Shown in pieces: positions 24,319 to 32,786 of a stretch of DNA of 64,000 bases (its first letter is position 1; each line of letters starts with the position of its first letter). Below the pieces are notes generated by a model. The model made no database searches and was not told the origin of the DNA. It was given only the letters and a program-made list of their open reading frames with translations. Both the position numbers and the translations under genes were made by a program. The stretch comes from Sphaerimonospora sp050942215 (GTDB lineage: Bacteria > Actinomycetota > Actinomycetes > Streptosporangiales > Streptosporangiaceae), in assembly GCF_050942215.1 (NCBI RefSeq), contig NZ_CP192056.1, positions 620,001 to 684,000 on the forward strand, in the 5' to 3' direction.

Positions 24319-25268
24319 GAGTGCTCGTCACCGGTGGCGCCGGTTTCATCGGCTCCCACTATGTGCGTACGGCCGTCGCCGAGACCGATGACAAGATCAC
24401 GGTGCTGGACGCGCTGACGTACGCCGGCAATCTCGCCAACCTCGAACCGGTCTCCGGAGCGTACGACTTCGTCCACGGCGACATCTGCGACGCCGCGCTG
24501 ATGGCGAACGTTGTCGCCGGTCACGACCTGGTCGTCAACTTCGCCGCCGAGTCCCACGTCGACAGGTCGATCGAGGGGCCCGCCGCGTTCGTCCGCACCA
24601 ATGTGCTCGGCACCCAGACGCTCATGCAGGCCTGCCTCGAAGCGGGCGTGCCCAGGGTCGTCCACGTCTCCACCGACGAGGTCTACGGGTCGATCGACAT
24701 CGGGTCCTGGGACGAGTCCGCCTCGCTCCGGCCGCGCTCGCCGTACGCGGCCGCGAAGGCGGGCGGGGACATGATCGCCCTCGCCTACGCGGTCACGTAC
24801 GGGCTGCCCGTGTCGATCACCCGCTGCGGCAACAACTACGGGCCCTACCAGCATCCGGAGAAGGTGATCCCGCTGTTCGTCACCAACCTGCTGGAGGGCC
24901 GGAAGGTCCCGTTGTACGGGGACGGCGGCAACGTCAGGGACTGGATCCACGTCGACGATCATTGCCGGGCGATCCGGCTCGTCGCCGAGGCGGGCGATCC
25001 CGGCGAGATCTACCACATCGCCGGCACGGCGGAGCTGACCAATCTGGAGCTGACCCGGCGGCTGCTCGACGCGCTCGGCGCGGACTGGGACATGGTCGAG
25101 CACGTGGCCGACCGCCCCGGCCACGACCGCCGCTACTCACTCGACGACACGAGGCTGCGACGGCTCGGCCACCGCCCGGCGGTCGCGTTCGACGACGGCC
25201 TCGCCGGCACCGTCGACTGGTACACCGGCAACGCCGACTGGTGGCGACCGCTCAGGGCGGGCGCGTGA
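24315..25268 (+). CDS. rmlB: dTDP-glucose 4,6-dehydratase
   Basis: 317 aa extended SDR. GGAGFIGSHYV is the NAD site, HVSTDEVYG the family signature with the active Thr/Asp/Glu, and SPYAAAKAGGD the YxxxK catalytic pair. It turns dTDP-glucose into dTDP-4-keto-6-deoxyglucose. The ATG overlaps the thymidylyltransferase stop (ATGA) and its own stop overlaps rmlD (TGATG), so the genes form a coupled dTDP-sugar set. Confidence 0.94.
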   Translation: MRVLVTGGAGFIGSHYVRTAVAETDDKITVLDALTYAGNLANLEPVSGAYDFVHGDICDAALMANVVAGHDLVVNFAAESHVDRSIEGPAAFVRTNVLGTQTLMQACLEAGVPRVVHVSTDEVYGSIDIGSWDESASLRPRSPYAAAKAGGDMIALAYAVTYGLPVSITRCGNNYGPYQHPEKVIPLFVTNLLEGRKVPLYGDGGNVRDWIHVDDHCRAIRLVAEAGDPGEIYHIAGTAELTNLELTRRLLDALGADWDMVEHVADRPGHDRRYSLDDTRLRRLGHRPAVAFDDGLAGTVDWYTGNADWWRPLRAGA

Positions 25269-26146
25269 TGACGAGATGGCTCGTGACCGGGGCCGGCGGC
25301 ATGCTCGGCACCGACCTCGTGGCCGTGCTGCGGGAGCGCGGGCGCGACGTCGTCCCGCTCGACCGGGCCGGGCTCGACCTGCGCGACCCGGCGGCGGTCC
25401 GCGCGGCGGTGCGCGACATCCGGCCCGGCGTGGTGGTCAACTGCGCCGCCTGGACGGCGGTCGACGACGCGGAGACCCACGAGGAGGAGGCGCTCGCCGT
25501 CAACGGCGACGCCGTGGGCGTACTCGCGCGGGAGTGCGCGGCGGTGGGGGCGCGGCTGGTCCAGCCGTCCACCGATTACGTGTTCGACGGCCGGGGCCGG
25601 GAGCCGTACGCGGAGGACGCCGAGCCCACGGAACCGGTCAACGCCTACGGCCGCACGAAGCTCGCCGGGGAACGCATGGTCACCGAGGTCCTTCCGGCGG
25701 ACGGCTACGTGGTGCGCGCCGCCTGGTTGTACGGCACGGCCGGGCGGAACTTCGTCCGTACGATCATCCGGCTGGCCGCTGAGCGGGAGACCGTCGACGT
25801 GGTCGACGACCAGCGCGGCCAGCCCACCTGGGCGGCCGACCTGGCCCTGTGGATCGTCGTGCTGGCCGAGTCGGGCGCACCCGCGGGGATCTATCACGGC
25901 ACGAACTCCGGGAGCACCACCTGGTACGGCCTGGCCCGGGAGATCTTCACCCTGCTCGGCGCCGATCCCGGCCGGGTGCGGCCGGTCGCCTCGGCGGCGT
26001 TCCCCCGGCCCGCCGCCCGCCCGGCCTACAGCGTGCTCGCACACGGCGGATGGGCGCGGGCGGGGTTGGCCCCCATGCGGCACTGGCGGGACGCGCTGCA
26101 CGCCGCCTGGCCCGCGCTCACGGCGGAGAGGGCGGGGGTTCAGTGA
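25268..26146 (+). CDS. rmlD: dTDP-4-dehydrorhamnose reductase
   Basis: 292 aa SDR of the RmlD type: TGAGGMLGTDLV (NADPH site), NCAAWTAVDDAE, PSTDYVFDG and NAYGRTKLAGE (YxxxK). It reduces the 4-keto group to give dTDP-L-rhamnose or a related deoxysugar. The ATG overlaps the rmlB stop. Its 3' end overlaps by 7 bp the convergent RmlC-like gene. Confidence 0.92.
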   Translation: MTRWLVTGAGGMLGTDLVAVLRERGRDVVPLDRAGLDLRDPAAVRAAVRDIRPGVVVNCAAWTAVDDAETHEEEALAVNGDAVGVLARECAAVGARLVQPSTDYVFDGRGREPYAEDAEPTEPVNAYGRTKLAGERMVTEVLPADGYVVRAAWLYGTAGRNFVRTIIRLAAERETVDVVDDQRGQPTWAADLALWIVVLAESGAPAGIYHGTNSGSTTWYGLAREIFTLLGADPGRVRPVASAAFPRPAARPAYSVLAHGGWARAGLAPMRHWRDALHAAWPALTAERAGVQ

Positions 26147-26733
26147 GCGGCGGCGTACCAGTCGAGGCAGTCTCGGTGCCCGGGCAGCAGACCGGCCGCC
26201 AGCGCCTCCTTCACCGTCGGGGCGGCGGCGTCCCGGTCCGACAGGGTCAGCTCCCCGGCGGGCGACGGCCAGTCGATGCCGACGTCCGGGTCGAGCGGGT
26301 GGATCCCGTGCTCCCGGCCGGGTGCGTACGGCTGCGAGCACAGGTAGACGACGGTCGCCTGCTCGCTGAGTGCGAGGAAGGCGTGGCCGAGCCCCTCGGC
26401 GATGAACAGGCCCCGCCTGGACTCGTCGTCCAGGGTGACCGCCTCCCACCGGCCGAACGTCGGCGAGCCGACCCGGATGTCCACCACGACGTCGAGGATC
26501 GACCCCGCGACGCAGGTGACGTACTTGGCCTGTCCGGGAGGCACGTCGGCGAAGTGGACGCCGCGCAGGGTGCCCCGCCTGGAGACCGAGCAGTTGACCT
26601 GGGCGACCTCCAGCCCGCGGCCGGAGGCGGCACGCAGGTCGGCCATGCGGTACGCCTCGAGGAACGCGCCGCGCGAGTCGCCGTGGACGCGGGGGGTGTG
26701 GCACCAGGCTCCGTCGATGCTCAGGCGATCCAT
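26140..26733 (-). CDS. dTDP-4-dehydro-6-deoxysugar 3,5- (or 5-) epimerase
   Basis: 197 aa cupin of the RmlC family. The catalytic His is in TLRGVHFADVPPGQAKYV, with the Lys nearby; PGREHGIHPLDPDVGIDWP closes the core. The start is the ATG at 26733; upstream in-frame codons do not resemble the family. The VNCSVSRRGTLRG context is like epimerases of antibiotic deoxysugars, so it may act on a modified sugar rather than plain rhamnose. It is on the strand opposite rmlD and diverges from the methyltransferase. A second RmlC-like gene lies at 40803. Confidence 0.87.
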   Translation of the reverse strand: MDRLSIDGAWCHTPRVHGDSRGAFLEAYRMADLRAASGRGLEVAQVNCSVSRRGTLRGVHFADVPPGQAKYVTCVAGSILDVVVDIRVGSPTFGRWEAVTLDDESRRGLFIAEGLGHAFLALSEQATVVYLCSQPYAPGREHGIHPLDPDVGIDWPSPAGELTLSDRDAAAPTVKEALAAGLLPGHRDCLDWYAAAH

Positions 26734-26828
26734 GACCGAAGCATGACACAGCGGAGACGGCTGTTCCCGATCTTGCGAGTTTCTTCCGGTCCTGACGATT
26801 CTGCCGCCGCCGGCGGCGAAGGAGCGAA

Positions 26829-28034
26829 ATGATGGCAACCTGCCGGCTGTGCGGCTCCGCCGACCTGATGGGGGTCGTCGACCTCGGCGCGACGCCCCCG
26901 TGCGAGCGCTTCCTGACGGCCGATCAGCTCGATGAGCCGGAGCCCACCTATCCGCTGCACCTGCGCGTGTGCACCGACTGCCGGCTGGCGCAGATCCCGC
27001 CGTTGATCACCCCCGAGGAGACCTTCACCGAGTACGCGTACTTCTCCTCCTACTCGACGTCCTGGGTGGAGCACGCGCGGAGGTTCGTCGCCGACCGGGA
27101 TCTGCGACCGGATTCGTTCGTGGTGGAGGTGGCCAGCAACGACGGTTACCTGCTGCGGCACGTCGTCGACCGCGGGGTGCGCTGCCTCGGCATCGAGCCG
27201 TCGGCGAACGTCGGGCAGGCCGCCAGGGACCGGGGCGTGCCCACGCTCACCGAGTTCCTCACCCCGGAGGTGGGCGCTGCCGTACGCGCCGAGCACGGGC
27301 CGGCCGATCTCGTCGTGGCCAACAACGTCTACGCCCACATCCCCGACGTGATCGGGTTCACCGAGGGCCTGCGCGCACTGGTCGCCGACGACGGCCTGGT
27401 CTCCATCGAGGTGCAGCACCTGCTCTCGCTCATCGAGCTCAACCAGTACGACACGATCTACCACGAGCACTTCCAGTACTACACGGTCGCCTCGGCGCGG
27501 CGGGCGCTGGCGAGCGGCGGCCTCACGCTGGTGGACGTGGAGCTGCTGCCCACACACGGCGGCTCGATCCGGCTGTGGGCGAGTCCCGGCGGCGAGCCGG
27601 GTGAGCGGGTCTCGGAGGTGCTGGCCCGGGAGAAGGCGGCGGGGCTGCACGAGGCGTCCGGTTACGAGGACTTCGCCCTGCGCGTCGCCCGGGTCCGGCG
27701 CGACCTGCTGCGGTTCCTCATCGACGCGGCGGAGGAGGGCCGGACCGTCGCCGGGTACGGCGCGCCGGGCAAGGGGAACACGCTGCTCAACCACTGCGGA
27801 GTCCGGCCCGACCTGCTGCCGTACACGGTGGACCGCAACCCCTACAAGCACGGCAGGTTCACCCCCGGAACCCGGATTCCGATCCTGCCGCCTGAGCGTC
27901 TGGCCGCCGACCGGCCCGACTACGTCCTGGTCCTCCCCTGGAACCTGCGCGAGGAGCTGACCGAGCAGCTCTCCTACGTCCGCGAGTGGGGCGGCCGGTT
28001 GGTCTTCCCCATCCCCCACCTGGAGGTCGTGTGA
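26829..28034 (+). CDS. NDP-hexose C-methyltransferase (NovU/TylCIII type)
   Basis: 401 aa. The N-terminal zinc-binding part has Cys5, Cys8, Cys48 and Cys51 (ATCRLCGS and VCTDCRL). The SAM domain has VEVASNDGYLL and the C-terminal domain has AGYGAPGKGNTLLN. This three-part architecture is that of C-3 sugar methyltransferases acting on NDP-4-keto-6-deoxysugars. ATG start (a second ATG follows at once). The stop overlaps the next GTG. It opens a block of six coupled genes. Confidence 0.85.
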   Translation: MMATCRLCGSADLMGVVDLGATPPCERFLTADQLDEPEPTYPLHLRVCTDCRLAQIPPLITPEETFTEYAYFSSYSTSWVEHARRFVADRDLRPDSFVVEVASNDGYLLRHVVDRGVRCLGIEPSANVGQAARDRGVPTLTEFLTPEVGAAVRAEHGPADLVVANNVYAHIPDVIGFTEGLRALVADDGLVSIEVQHLLSLIELNQYDTIYHEHFQYYTVASARRALASGGLTLVDVELLPTHGGSIRLWASPGGEPGERVSEVLAREKAAGLHEASGYEDFALRVARVRRDLLRFLIDAAEEGRTVAGYGAPGKGNTLLNHCGVRPDLLPYTVDRNPYKHGRFTPGTRIPILPPERLAADRPDYVLVLPWNLREELTEQLSYVREWGGRLVFPIPHLEVV

Positions 28035-28816
28035 AGGTCGTGCTGTTCTGCGGCGGGCGCGGTACGCGGATGCGCAGCGAGCTGCCCGGCGGCGACCTGC
28101 CGAAGCCGATGCAGCTCGTCGGGCCCCGGCCGCTGCTCTGGCACGTCATGCGCTACTACGCGCACTTCGGGCACAGGGACTTCCTGCTGTGCCTGGGGTA
28201 CGGAGCCAACTCGATCAAGGAGTTCTTCCTCAACTATCAGGAGACCGACTCCAACGACTTCGTGCTGAACGGCGGCCGGGTCGAGCCGCTGTCCACCGAC
28301 ATCTCCGACTGGTCGATCACGTTCGCGGACACCGGGCTCGACACCCCCATAGGCGAACGGCTGCGCCGGGTGCGGCCGCACCTCGAAGGCGAGGAGATGT
28401 TCCTGGCCCACTACGCCGACGTGCTGTGCGACGTGCCGCTGTCCGACGTCATCGACCGGTTCTCCGCCGCCGACGCGGGTGCTTCGATGCTGGTGGTGCC
28501 GCCGGGCAACACCTTCCACTGCGTGGACCTGGCGGAAGGCGGGCTGGTCGGCGGGATCACCCCGATCAGCCAGATGCCGCTGTGGGTCAACGGCGGCTTC
28601 TTCGTGCTCCGCCAAGAGATCTTCGAGCACATTCCGGAGGGCGGCGACCTGGTCGCCCACGGCTGCACGGAACTGGCCAAGCGCGGCAGGCTGCTGGCCT
28701 ACCCCTACCGGGGCTACTGGCGGCCCACCGACACGGTCAACCAGCGGCTGGAACTGGATCGGGCCTGGGCCAGGGGCGAGCGGCCGTGGGCGCTGTGGGA
28801 GGCGGCGCCGTGCTGA
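28031..28816 (+). CDS. Sugar-1-phosphate nucleotidyltransferase (glucose-1-phosphate cytidylyltransferase-like)
   Basis: 261 aa. KVVLFCGGRGTRMRSELPGG carries the nucleotide-binding Gly-rich loop, followed by LPKPMQLVGPRPLLWHVM. HYADVLCD and RGYWRPTDTVNQ fit the RfbF-like branch that makes CDP-glucose; a CDP-glucose 4,6-dehydratase is not seen in the window, so CTP use is not secure. The GTG overlaps the methyltransferase stop and its own stop overlaps the PIG-L start. Confidence 0.82.
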   Translation: MKVVLFCGGRGTRMRSELPGGDLPKPMQLVGPRPLLWHVMRYYAHFGHRDFLLCLGYGANSIKEFFLNYQETDSNDFVLNGGRVEPLSTDISDWSITFADTGLDTPIGERLRRVRPHLEGEEMFLAHYADVLCDVPLSDVIDRFSAADAGASMLVVPPGNTFHCVDLAEGGLVGGITPISQMPLWVNGGFFVLRQEIFEHIPEGGDLVAHGCTELAKRGRLLAYPYRGYWRPTDTVNQRLELDRAWARGERPWALWEAAPC

Positions 28817-29475
28817 CGCTGGTGCCGGAGCACTGCCGGGAGATCCTGCTCCTCGCCGCCCACTGCGACGATCTGCCGATCGGGGCGGGCGGGACGCTGC
28901 TCGAGCTCTGCCGGGCCCGCCCCGGGCTGCGGGTCACCGCGCTCGTGCTGTCCGGCGGCGGCACCGGGCGGGAGGCCGAGGAGAGAGCGGCGCTGCCCGC
29001 CTTCTGCCCCAAGGCGGAGCTCGATCTGACCGTGCTCGACCTGCCGGACGGCCGGCTGCCCACCCACTGGGAGCGGGCCAAGCTGGCCCTGGAGGACCTG
29101 CGGCGGCGGTGCGACCCCGACCTGGTGTTCGCCCCTGCGCCGCACGACGCGCATCAGGACCACCGCGGCCTGGCCCGCCTGGCGCCCACGGTCTTCCGCG
29201 ATCACCTGACGCTGGGCTACGAGATCCTCAAGTGGGAGTCCGACCTGGCGCAGCCCGCCGTCTTCGTGCCGCTCAAAGAGGAGACGGTGCGGGAGAAGAC
29301 CGATCTGCTGCACGCGCACTACCCCTCGCAGCACGCGCGTGGCTGGTTCGACGAGGAGACGTTCCGCGGATTGGCGAGGGTGCGCGGAGTGCAGTGTCAG
29401 AGCCGCTACGCGGAGGCGTTCCACGCGGCCAAGCTCGCCATCGGCGTCGGCGCCGGTGTCCACAGTCTGTTCTAG
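28810..29475 (+). CDS. PIG-L family deacetylase
   Basis: 221 aa LmbE/PIG-L fold. LLAAHCDDLPIGAGGTLLEL carries the H-x-D-D metal motif and PAPHDAHQDHRGLARLA the second metal-binding segment. Family members remove acetyl groups from N-acetyl sugars, as in GlcNAc-PI or mycothiol synthesis; here a sugar intermediate of the locus is the likely substrate. The GTG at 28810 overlaps the previous gene by 7 bp. Upstream in-frame codons are inside the neighbour and are rejected. Confidence 0.86.
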   Translation: MLTLVPEHCREILLLAAHCDDLPIGAGGTLLELCRARPGLRVTALVLSGGGTGREAEERAALPAFCPKAELDLTVLDLPDGRLPTHWERAKLALEDLRRRCDPDLVFAPAPHDAHQDHRGLARLAPTVFRDHLTLGYEILKWESDLAQPAVFVPLKEETVREKTDLLHAHYPSQHARGWFDEETFRGLARVRGVQCQSRYAEAFHAAKLAIGVGAGVHSLF

Positions 29476-29487
29476 GGGGAGATTTCG

Positions 29488-30507
29488 TTGCGCGTTCTGC
29501 TGACCGGGCACCAGGGCTATCTGGGTACGGTGCTGGCCTCGGTGCTGGCGGAGGCCGGCCATGACGTCGTCGGGCTCGATTCCGGGCTCTTCGCCGACTG
29601 CGTGCTCGGTCCCGCTCCGGCCGATCCCAAGGCGTACGAGCTGGACCTGCGGGACGTGCGTCCCGAGCACCTGATCGGGTTCGACGCGGTGATCCACCTC
29701 GCCGCGCTGTCCAACGACCCACTGGGTTCGCTGGCCCCCGAGCTGACGTACGACATCAACCACCAGGCCTCGGTACGGCTGGCCAGGCTGGCGCGAGACG
29801 CCGGGGTGGGGAGGTTCCTCTACGCGTCGACCTGCTCGGTGTACGGCGCCACCGGGGGCGAGGAGTTGGTGACGGAGGACGCCCCGCTGCGGCCGGTGAC
29901 GCCGTACGCCGTCTCGAAGGTCCGGGTCGAGGAGGACCTGGTCGAGCTGGCCGACGACGACTTCAGCCCGGTGTTCCTGCGCAACGCCACCGCTTTCGGA
30001 TTCTCCCCGCGGCTGCGTGCGGACATCGTGCTGAACAACCTGGTCGGCCACGCGGTGCTCAGCGGCGTGGTGAAGGTCCTGTCCGACGGCACGCCCTGGC
30101 GGCCTCTCGTGCACGCCAGGGACATCGCGGCCGCGTTCCGGCTGGCGCTGATCGCCCCGCGCGGGGCGGTGCACCTCAGGGCGTTCAACGTGGGGACCGA
30201 GCGCAACAACGTGACCGTCGCGCAGATCGCAGCCGAGGTGGTCAGGGCGGTTCCGGGCGCCGAACTGCTGATCACCGGGGAGACCGGGGCGGACCCGAGG
30301 TCGTACCGGGTGGACTTCTCCCGGATTCGGGCGGCGCTGCCCGGTTACGGCTGCGCCTGGTCCGTGGCGGACGGCGCGAGCGAGCTGGTGGCCGCCTACC
30401 GCCGGTACGGGCTCACCCGCGAGGACTTCGACCGGAAGTTCACCCGCCTGGCCCGGCTGTCCGGCAGATGCGCGGCGGGGACTCTCGACGAGAGCCTGCG
30501 GCCGTGA
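29488..30507 (+). CDS. NAD-dependent epimerase/dehydratase (extended SDR)
   Basis: 339 aa. The nucleotide site is TGHQGYLGTVL, the active site YASTCSVYGATGG plus TPYAVSKVRVEE (YxxxK). RNATAFGFSPRLRADIVLNN is typical of a subgroup found in diverse surface-sugar loci. The reaction on the NDP-sugar is not predictable. The TTG at 29488 follows GGGGAG with good spacing; the next gene starts inside its stop. Confidence 0.86.
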   Translation: MRVLLTGHQGYLGTVLASVLAEAGHDVVGLDSGLFADCVLGPAPADPKAYELDLRDVRPEHLIGFDAVIHLAALSNDPLGSLAPELTYDINHQASVRLARLARDAGVGRFLYASTCSVYGATGGEELVTEDAPLRPVTPYAVSKVRVEEDLVELADDDFSPVFLRNATAFGFSPRLRADIVLNNLVGHAVLSGVVKVLSDGTPWRPLVHARDIAAAFRLALIAPRGAVHLRAFNVGTERNNVTVAQIAAEVVRAVPGAELLITGETGADPRSYRVDFSRIRAALPGYGCAWSVADGASELVAAYRRYGLTREDFDRKFTRLARLSGRCAAGTLDESLRP

Positions 30508-31775
30508 CCGGGGAGGAGATGCACGCCCTGGTGGAGCGGCTCTACCCGCTGTGCCGGAGCATCACCGGTGACGGGGTGCGCCGCACCCTGGAGATCCTCG
30601 GCGAGCTGATCCCGCTGGAGATCCGCGAGGTGCCGACGGGGACCCGGGTCCTCGACTGGGTCGTGCCGAAGGAGTGGAACATCCGCGACGCCTACATCAA
30701 GGACGCCGCGGGCAGGCGGGTGGTCGACTTCGCCGAGTCCAACCTGCACGTGGTCGGGTACAGCGTGCCGGTGTCCGCCACGATGACCCTCGAAGAGCTC
30801 CGCCCGCACCTGCACACGCTGCCGGAGCAGCCCGGCCTGATCCCGTACCGGACCGGCTACTACGCGGAGACCTGGGGGTTCTGCCTGCGGCACGAGACGC
30901 TGGAGTCGCTCGGGCCGGGGCCGTACGAGGTGCGCATCGATTCGACGCTCGAGGACGGTCACCTGACGTACGGCGAGTGCGTCCTGCCGGGAAGCGAGCC
31001 CCACGAGGTGCTCGTCTCCTGCCACGTGTGCCATCCCTCGCTGGCCAACGACAACCTGGCCGGCATAGCGGTCGCGATCGGGCTCGTCCGGAGGCTGGCG
31101 CGGGCGAATCCGCGGTACACCTACCGTTTTCTGTTCGCGCCGGGCACCATCGGGGCGATCACCTGGCTGGCCCGCAACCGCGACCGGGTCGATCGGATAA
31201 GCCACGGGTTCACCCTCGCCTGCGCCGGGGACGCGGGCGCGCTCACGTACAAGAAGAGCCGGCGCGGCGACGCGAAGATCGACCAGGCCATGCGGTACGT
31301 GCTGAGTTCGTCAGGGCGTCCGCATCGGGTGCTGGAGTTCTCTCCGTACGGCTACGACGAGCGTCAGTTCTGCTCACCGGGATTCGACCTCGGCGTCGGC
31401 TCGCTCACCCGGACCCCGTACGGCGCCTACCCCGAATATCACACCTCGGCCGACGATCCCGGCTTCGTGTCCCCCGAGGCGATGGCCGACACGCTGGAGA
31501 CGTGCTGGGCGGCGCTGAACGTGCTGGAACGCGACCGCCGGTACCTGAACCTCAGCCCCTACGGCGAGCCGCAGCTTGGCAGGCGCGGACTGTACGGCTC
31601 GCTGGGTGGCCGCAGCGACACCAGGGACGACCAGATGGCGATGCTCTGGGTGCTGAACCTCTCCGACGGAGAGCACGACTTGCTGGAGATAGCGAGACGA
31701 TCCGGGCTTCCGTTCGACCTCGTGGCGGACGCGGCGGATGCCCTCGTGGACGCGGAACTGCTCAAGGAGCTATAG
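30504..31775 (+). CDS. DUF4910 protein, aminopeptidase-like
   Basis: 423 aa. The central domain resembles zinc aminopeptidases (M28-like): SCHVCHPSLANDNLAG holds candidate metal ligands His174/His177 and Asp183, with CAGDAG and YHTSADD further on. The last ~80 residues look like a winged helix (LLEIARRSGLPFDLVADAAD). Proteins of this family sit in surface polysaccharide loci but, to my knowledge, have no established reaction. The GTG overlaps the SDR stop and the stop directly abuts the next ATG. Confidence 0.8.
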   Translation: MTGEEMHALVERLYPLCRSITGDGVRRTLEILGELIPLEIREVPTGTRVLDWVVPKEWNIRDAYIKDAAGRRVVDFAESNLHVVGYSVPVSATMTLEELRPHLHTLPEQPGLIPYRTGYYAETWGFCLRHETLESLGPGPYEVRIDSTLEDGHLTYGECVLPGSEPHEVLVSCHVCHPSLANDNLAGIAVAIGLVRRLARANPRYTYRFLFAPGTIGAITWLARNRDRVDRISHGFTLACAGDAGALTYKKSRRGDAKIDQAMRYVLSSSGRPHRVLEFSPYGYDERQFCSPGFDLGVGSLTRTPYGAYPEYHTSADDPGFVSPEAMADTLETCWAALNVLERDRRYLNLSPYGEPQLGRRGLYGSLGGRSDTRDDQMAMLWVLNLSDGEHDLLEIARRSGLPFDLVADAADALVDAELLKEL

Positions 31776-32786
31776 ATGACGCAACTAGCCGCCCCAGCGC
31801 TCAACCTGCGTGTCGGTGAGCTCGTGGAGGTCCGCAGCGAGGAGGAGATCCTCGCGACCCTGGACGACAAGGGCGAGTTGGACAACCTGCCCTTCATGCC
31901 GGAGATGCTGCGCATGTGCGGGCAGCGGTTCAGGGTGCACAAGGTCGCGCACAAGCTGTGCGACACGATCACGGGCAGCGGCATGCGGCGCATGGACCGC
32001 GCCGTCCATCTGGCCGGGGCGCGGTGCGACGGATCGGCCCACGGCGGATGCCAGACCGCCTGCTCGCTGTACTGGAAGGAGGCCTGGCTCAGACGGGTGG
32101 AGCCGGGAACCCCGGCCGCCGAGGTCGGCGGGGTCCGGCCGTCCCGGCCGCTCCTGCCCCTGCTGGAGGTCAACAGCAGGAGGGAACCCGGCCCGGACGG
32201 CGAGGAGCGCTTCTCCTGCCAGGCCACGGAGCTCCTGCGCGCCGCGCCGGTCTGCCTGCCGCTGAAGGATCTGGGGCAGTACGTCACGGACGTGCGCAGC
32301 GGCAACGCCGGGGTCTTCGCGGTGCTGCGCGCCTTCCTGGTCGGGGTGTTCAACCGCTACCAGAGCGCCAGCAAGCGGATCCTCCCGCGCTGGTTGTGGA
32401 TCCGCGGCGGAGCGCGCTGGGGGTGGCTCAAGGGCCGCGCCGGCGCCACGACCCCGGTCGAGGATCTCGGACTGCGGCCGGGCGAACTCGTCCGGATCAA
32501 GTCCAAGGAGGAGATACTCAAGACCCTCAACGACGACCTGCTCAACCGCGGGATGGGGTTCGAGGAGGAGATGAGCCGCTACTGCGGCAGGACGGCACGG
32601 GTGCGGGCCAGGGTCGACCGGTGCATCGACGAGAAGACCGGGCGGATGCTGCGGATGAAGACCGCGTGCATCATCCTCGACGACATCGTCTGCGCGGGCG
32701 CCTACAACGTGAGCTGCCCCCGGGAGTTCGTGCCGTTCTGGCGGGAGATCTGGCTTGAGCGCGTCGAAGAGACGCGGCCCGTATGA
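31776..32786 (+). CDS. Duplicated cysteine-rich protein of unknown function
   Basis: 336 aa, no signal peptide or membrane helix. It contains two diverged copies of one domain: residues 11-109 (LRVGELVEVRSEEEILATL ... CG ... YWKEAWLRRVE) and 233-332 (LRPGELVRIKSKEEILKTL ... CG ... FWREIWLERVE). Each copy has five Cys (48, 62, 84, 92, 96; 270, 283, 298, 306, 314). The linker holds Cys148 and Cys160. The paired Cys pattern suggests metal or cofactor binding, which is inference. ATG directly after the DUF4910 stop; its stop overlaps the flippase ATG (ATGA). I know no function. Confidence 0.8.
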   Translation: MTQLAAPALNLRVGELVEVRSEEEILATLDDKGELDNLPFMPEMLRMCGQRFRVHKVAHKLCDTITGSGMRRMDRAVHLAGARCDGSAHGGCQTACSLYWKEAWLRRVEPGTPAAEVGGVRPSRPLLPLLEVNSRREPGPDGEERFSCQATELLRAAPVCLPLKDLGQYVTDVRSGNAGVFAVLRAFLVGVFNRYQSASKRILPRWLWIRGGARWGWLKGRAGATTPVEDLGLRPGELVRIKSKEEILKTLNDDLLNRGMGFEEEMSRYCGRTARVRARVDRCIDEKTGRMLRMKTACIILDDIVCAGAYNVSCPREFVPFWREIWLERVEETRPV

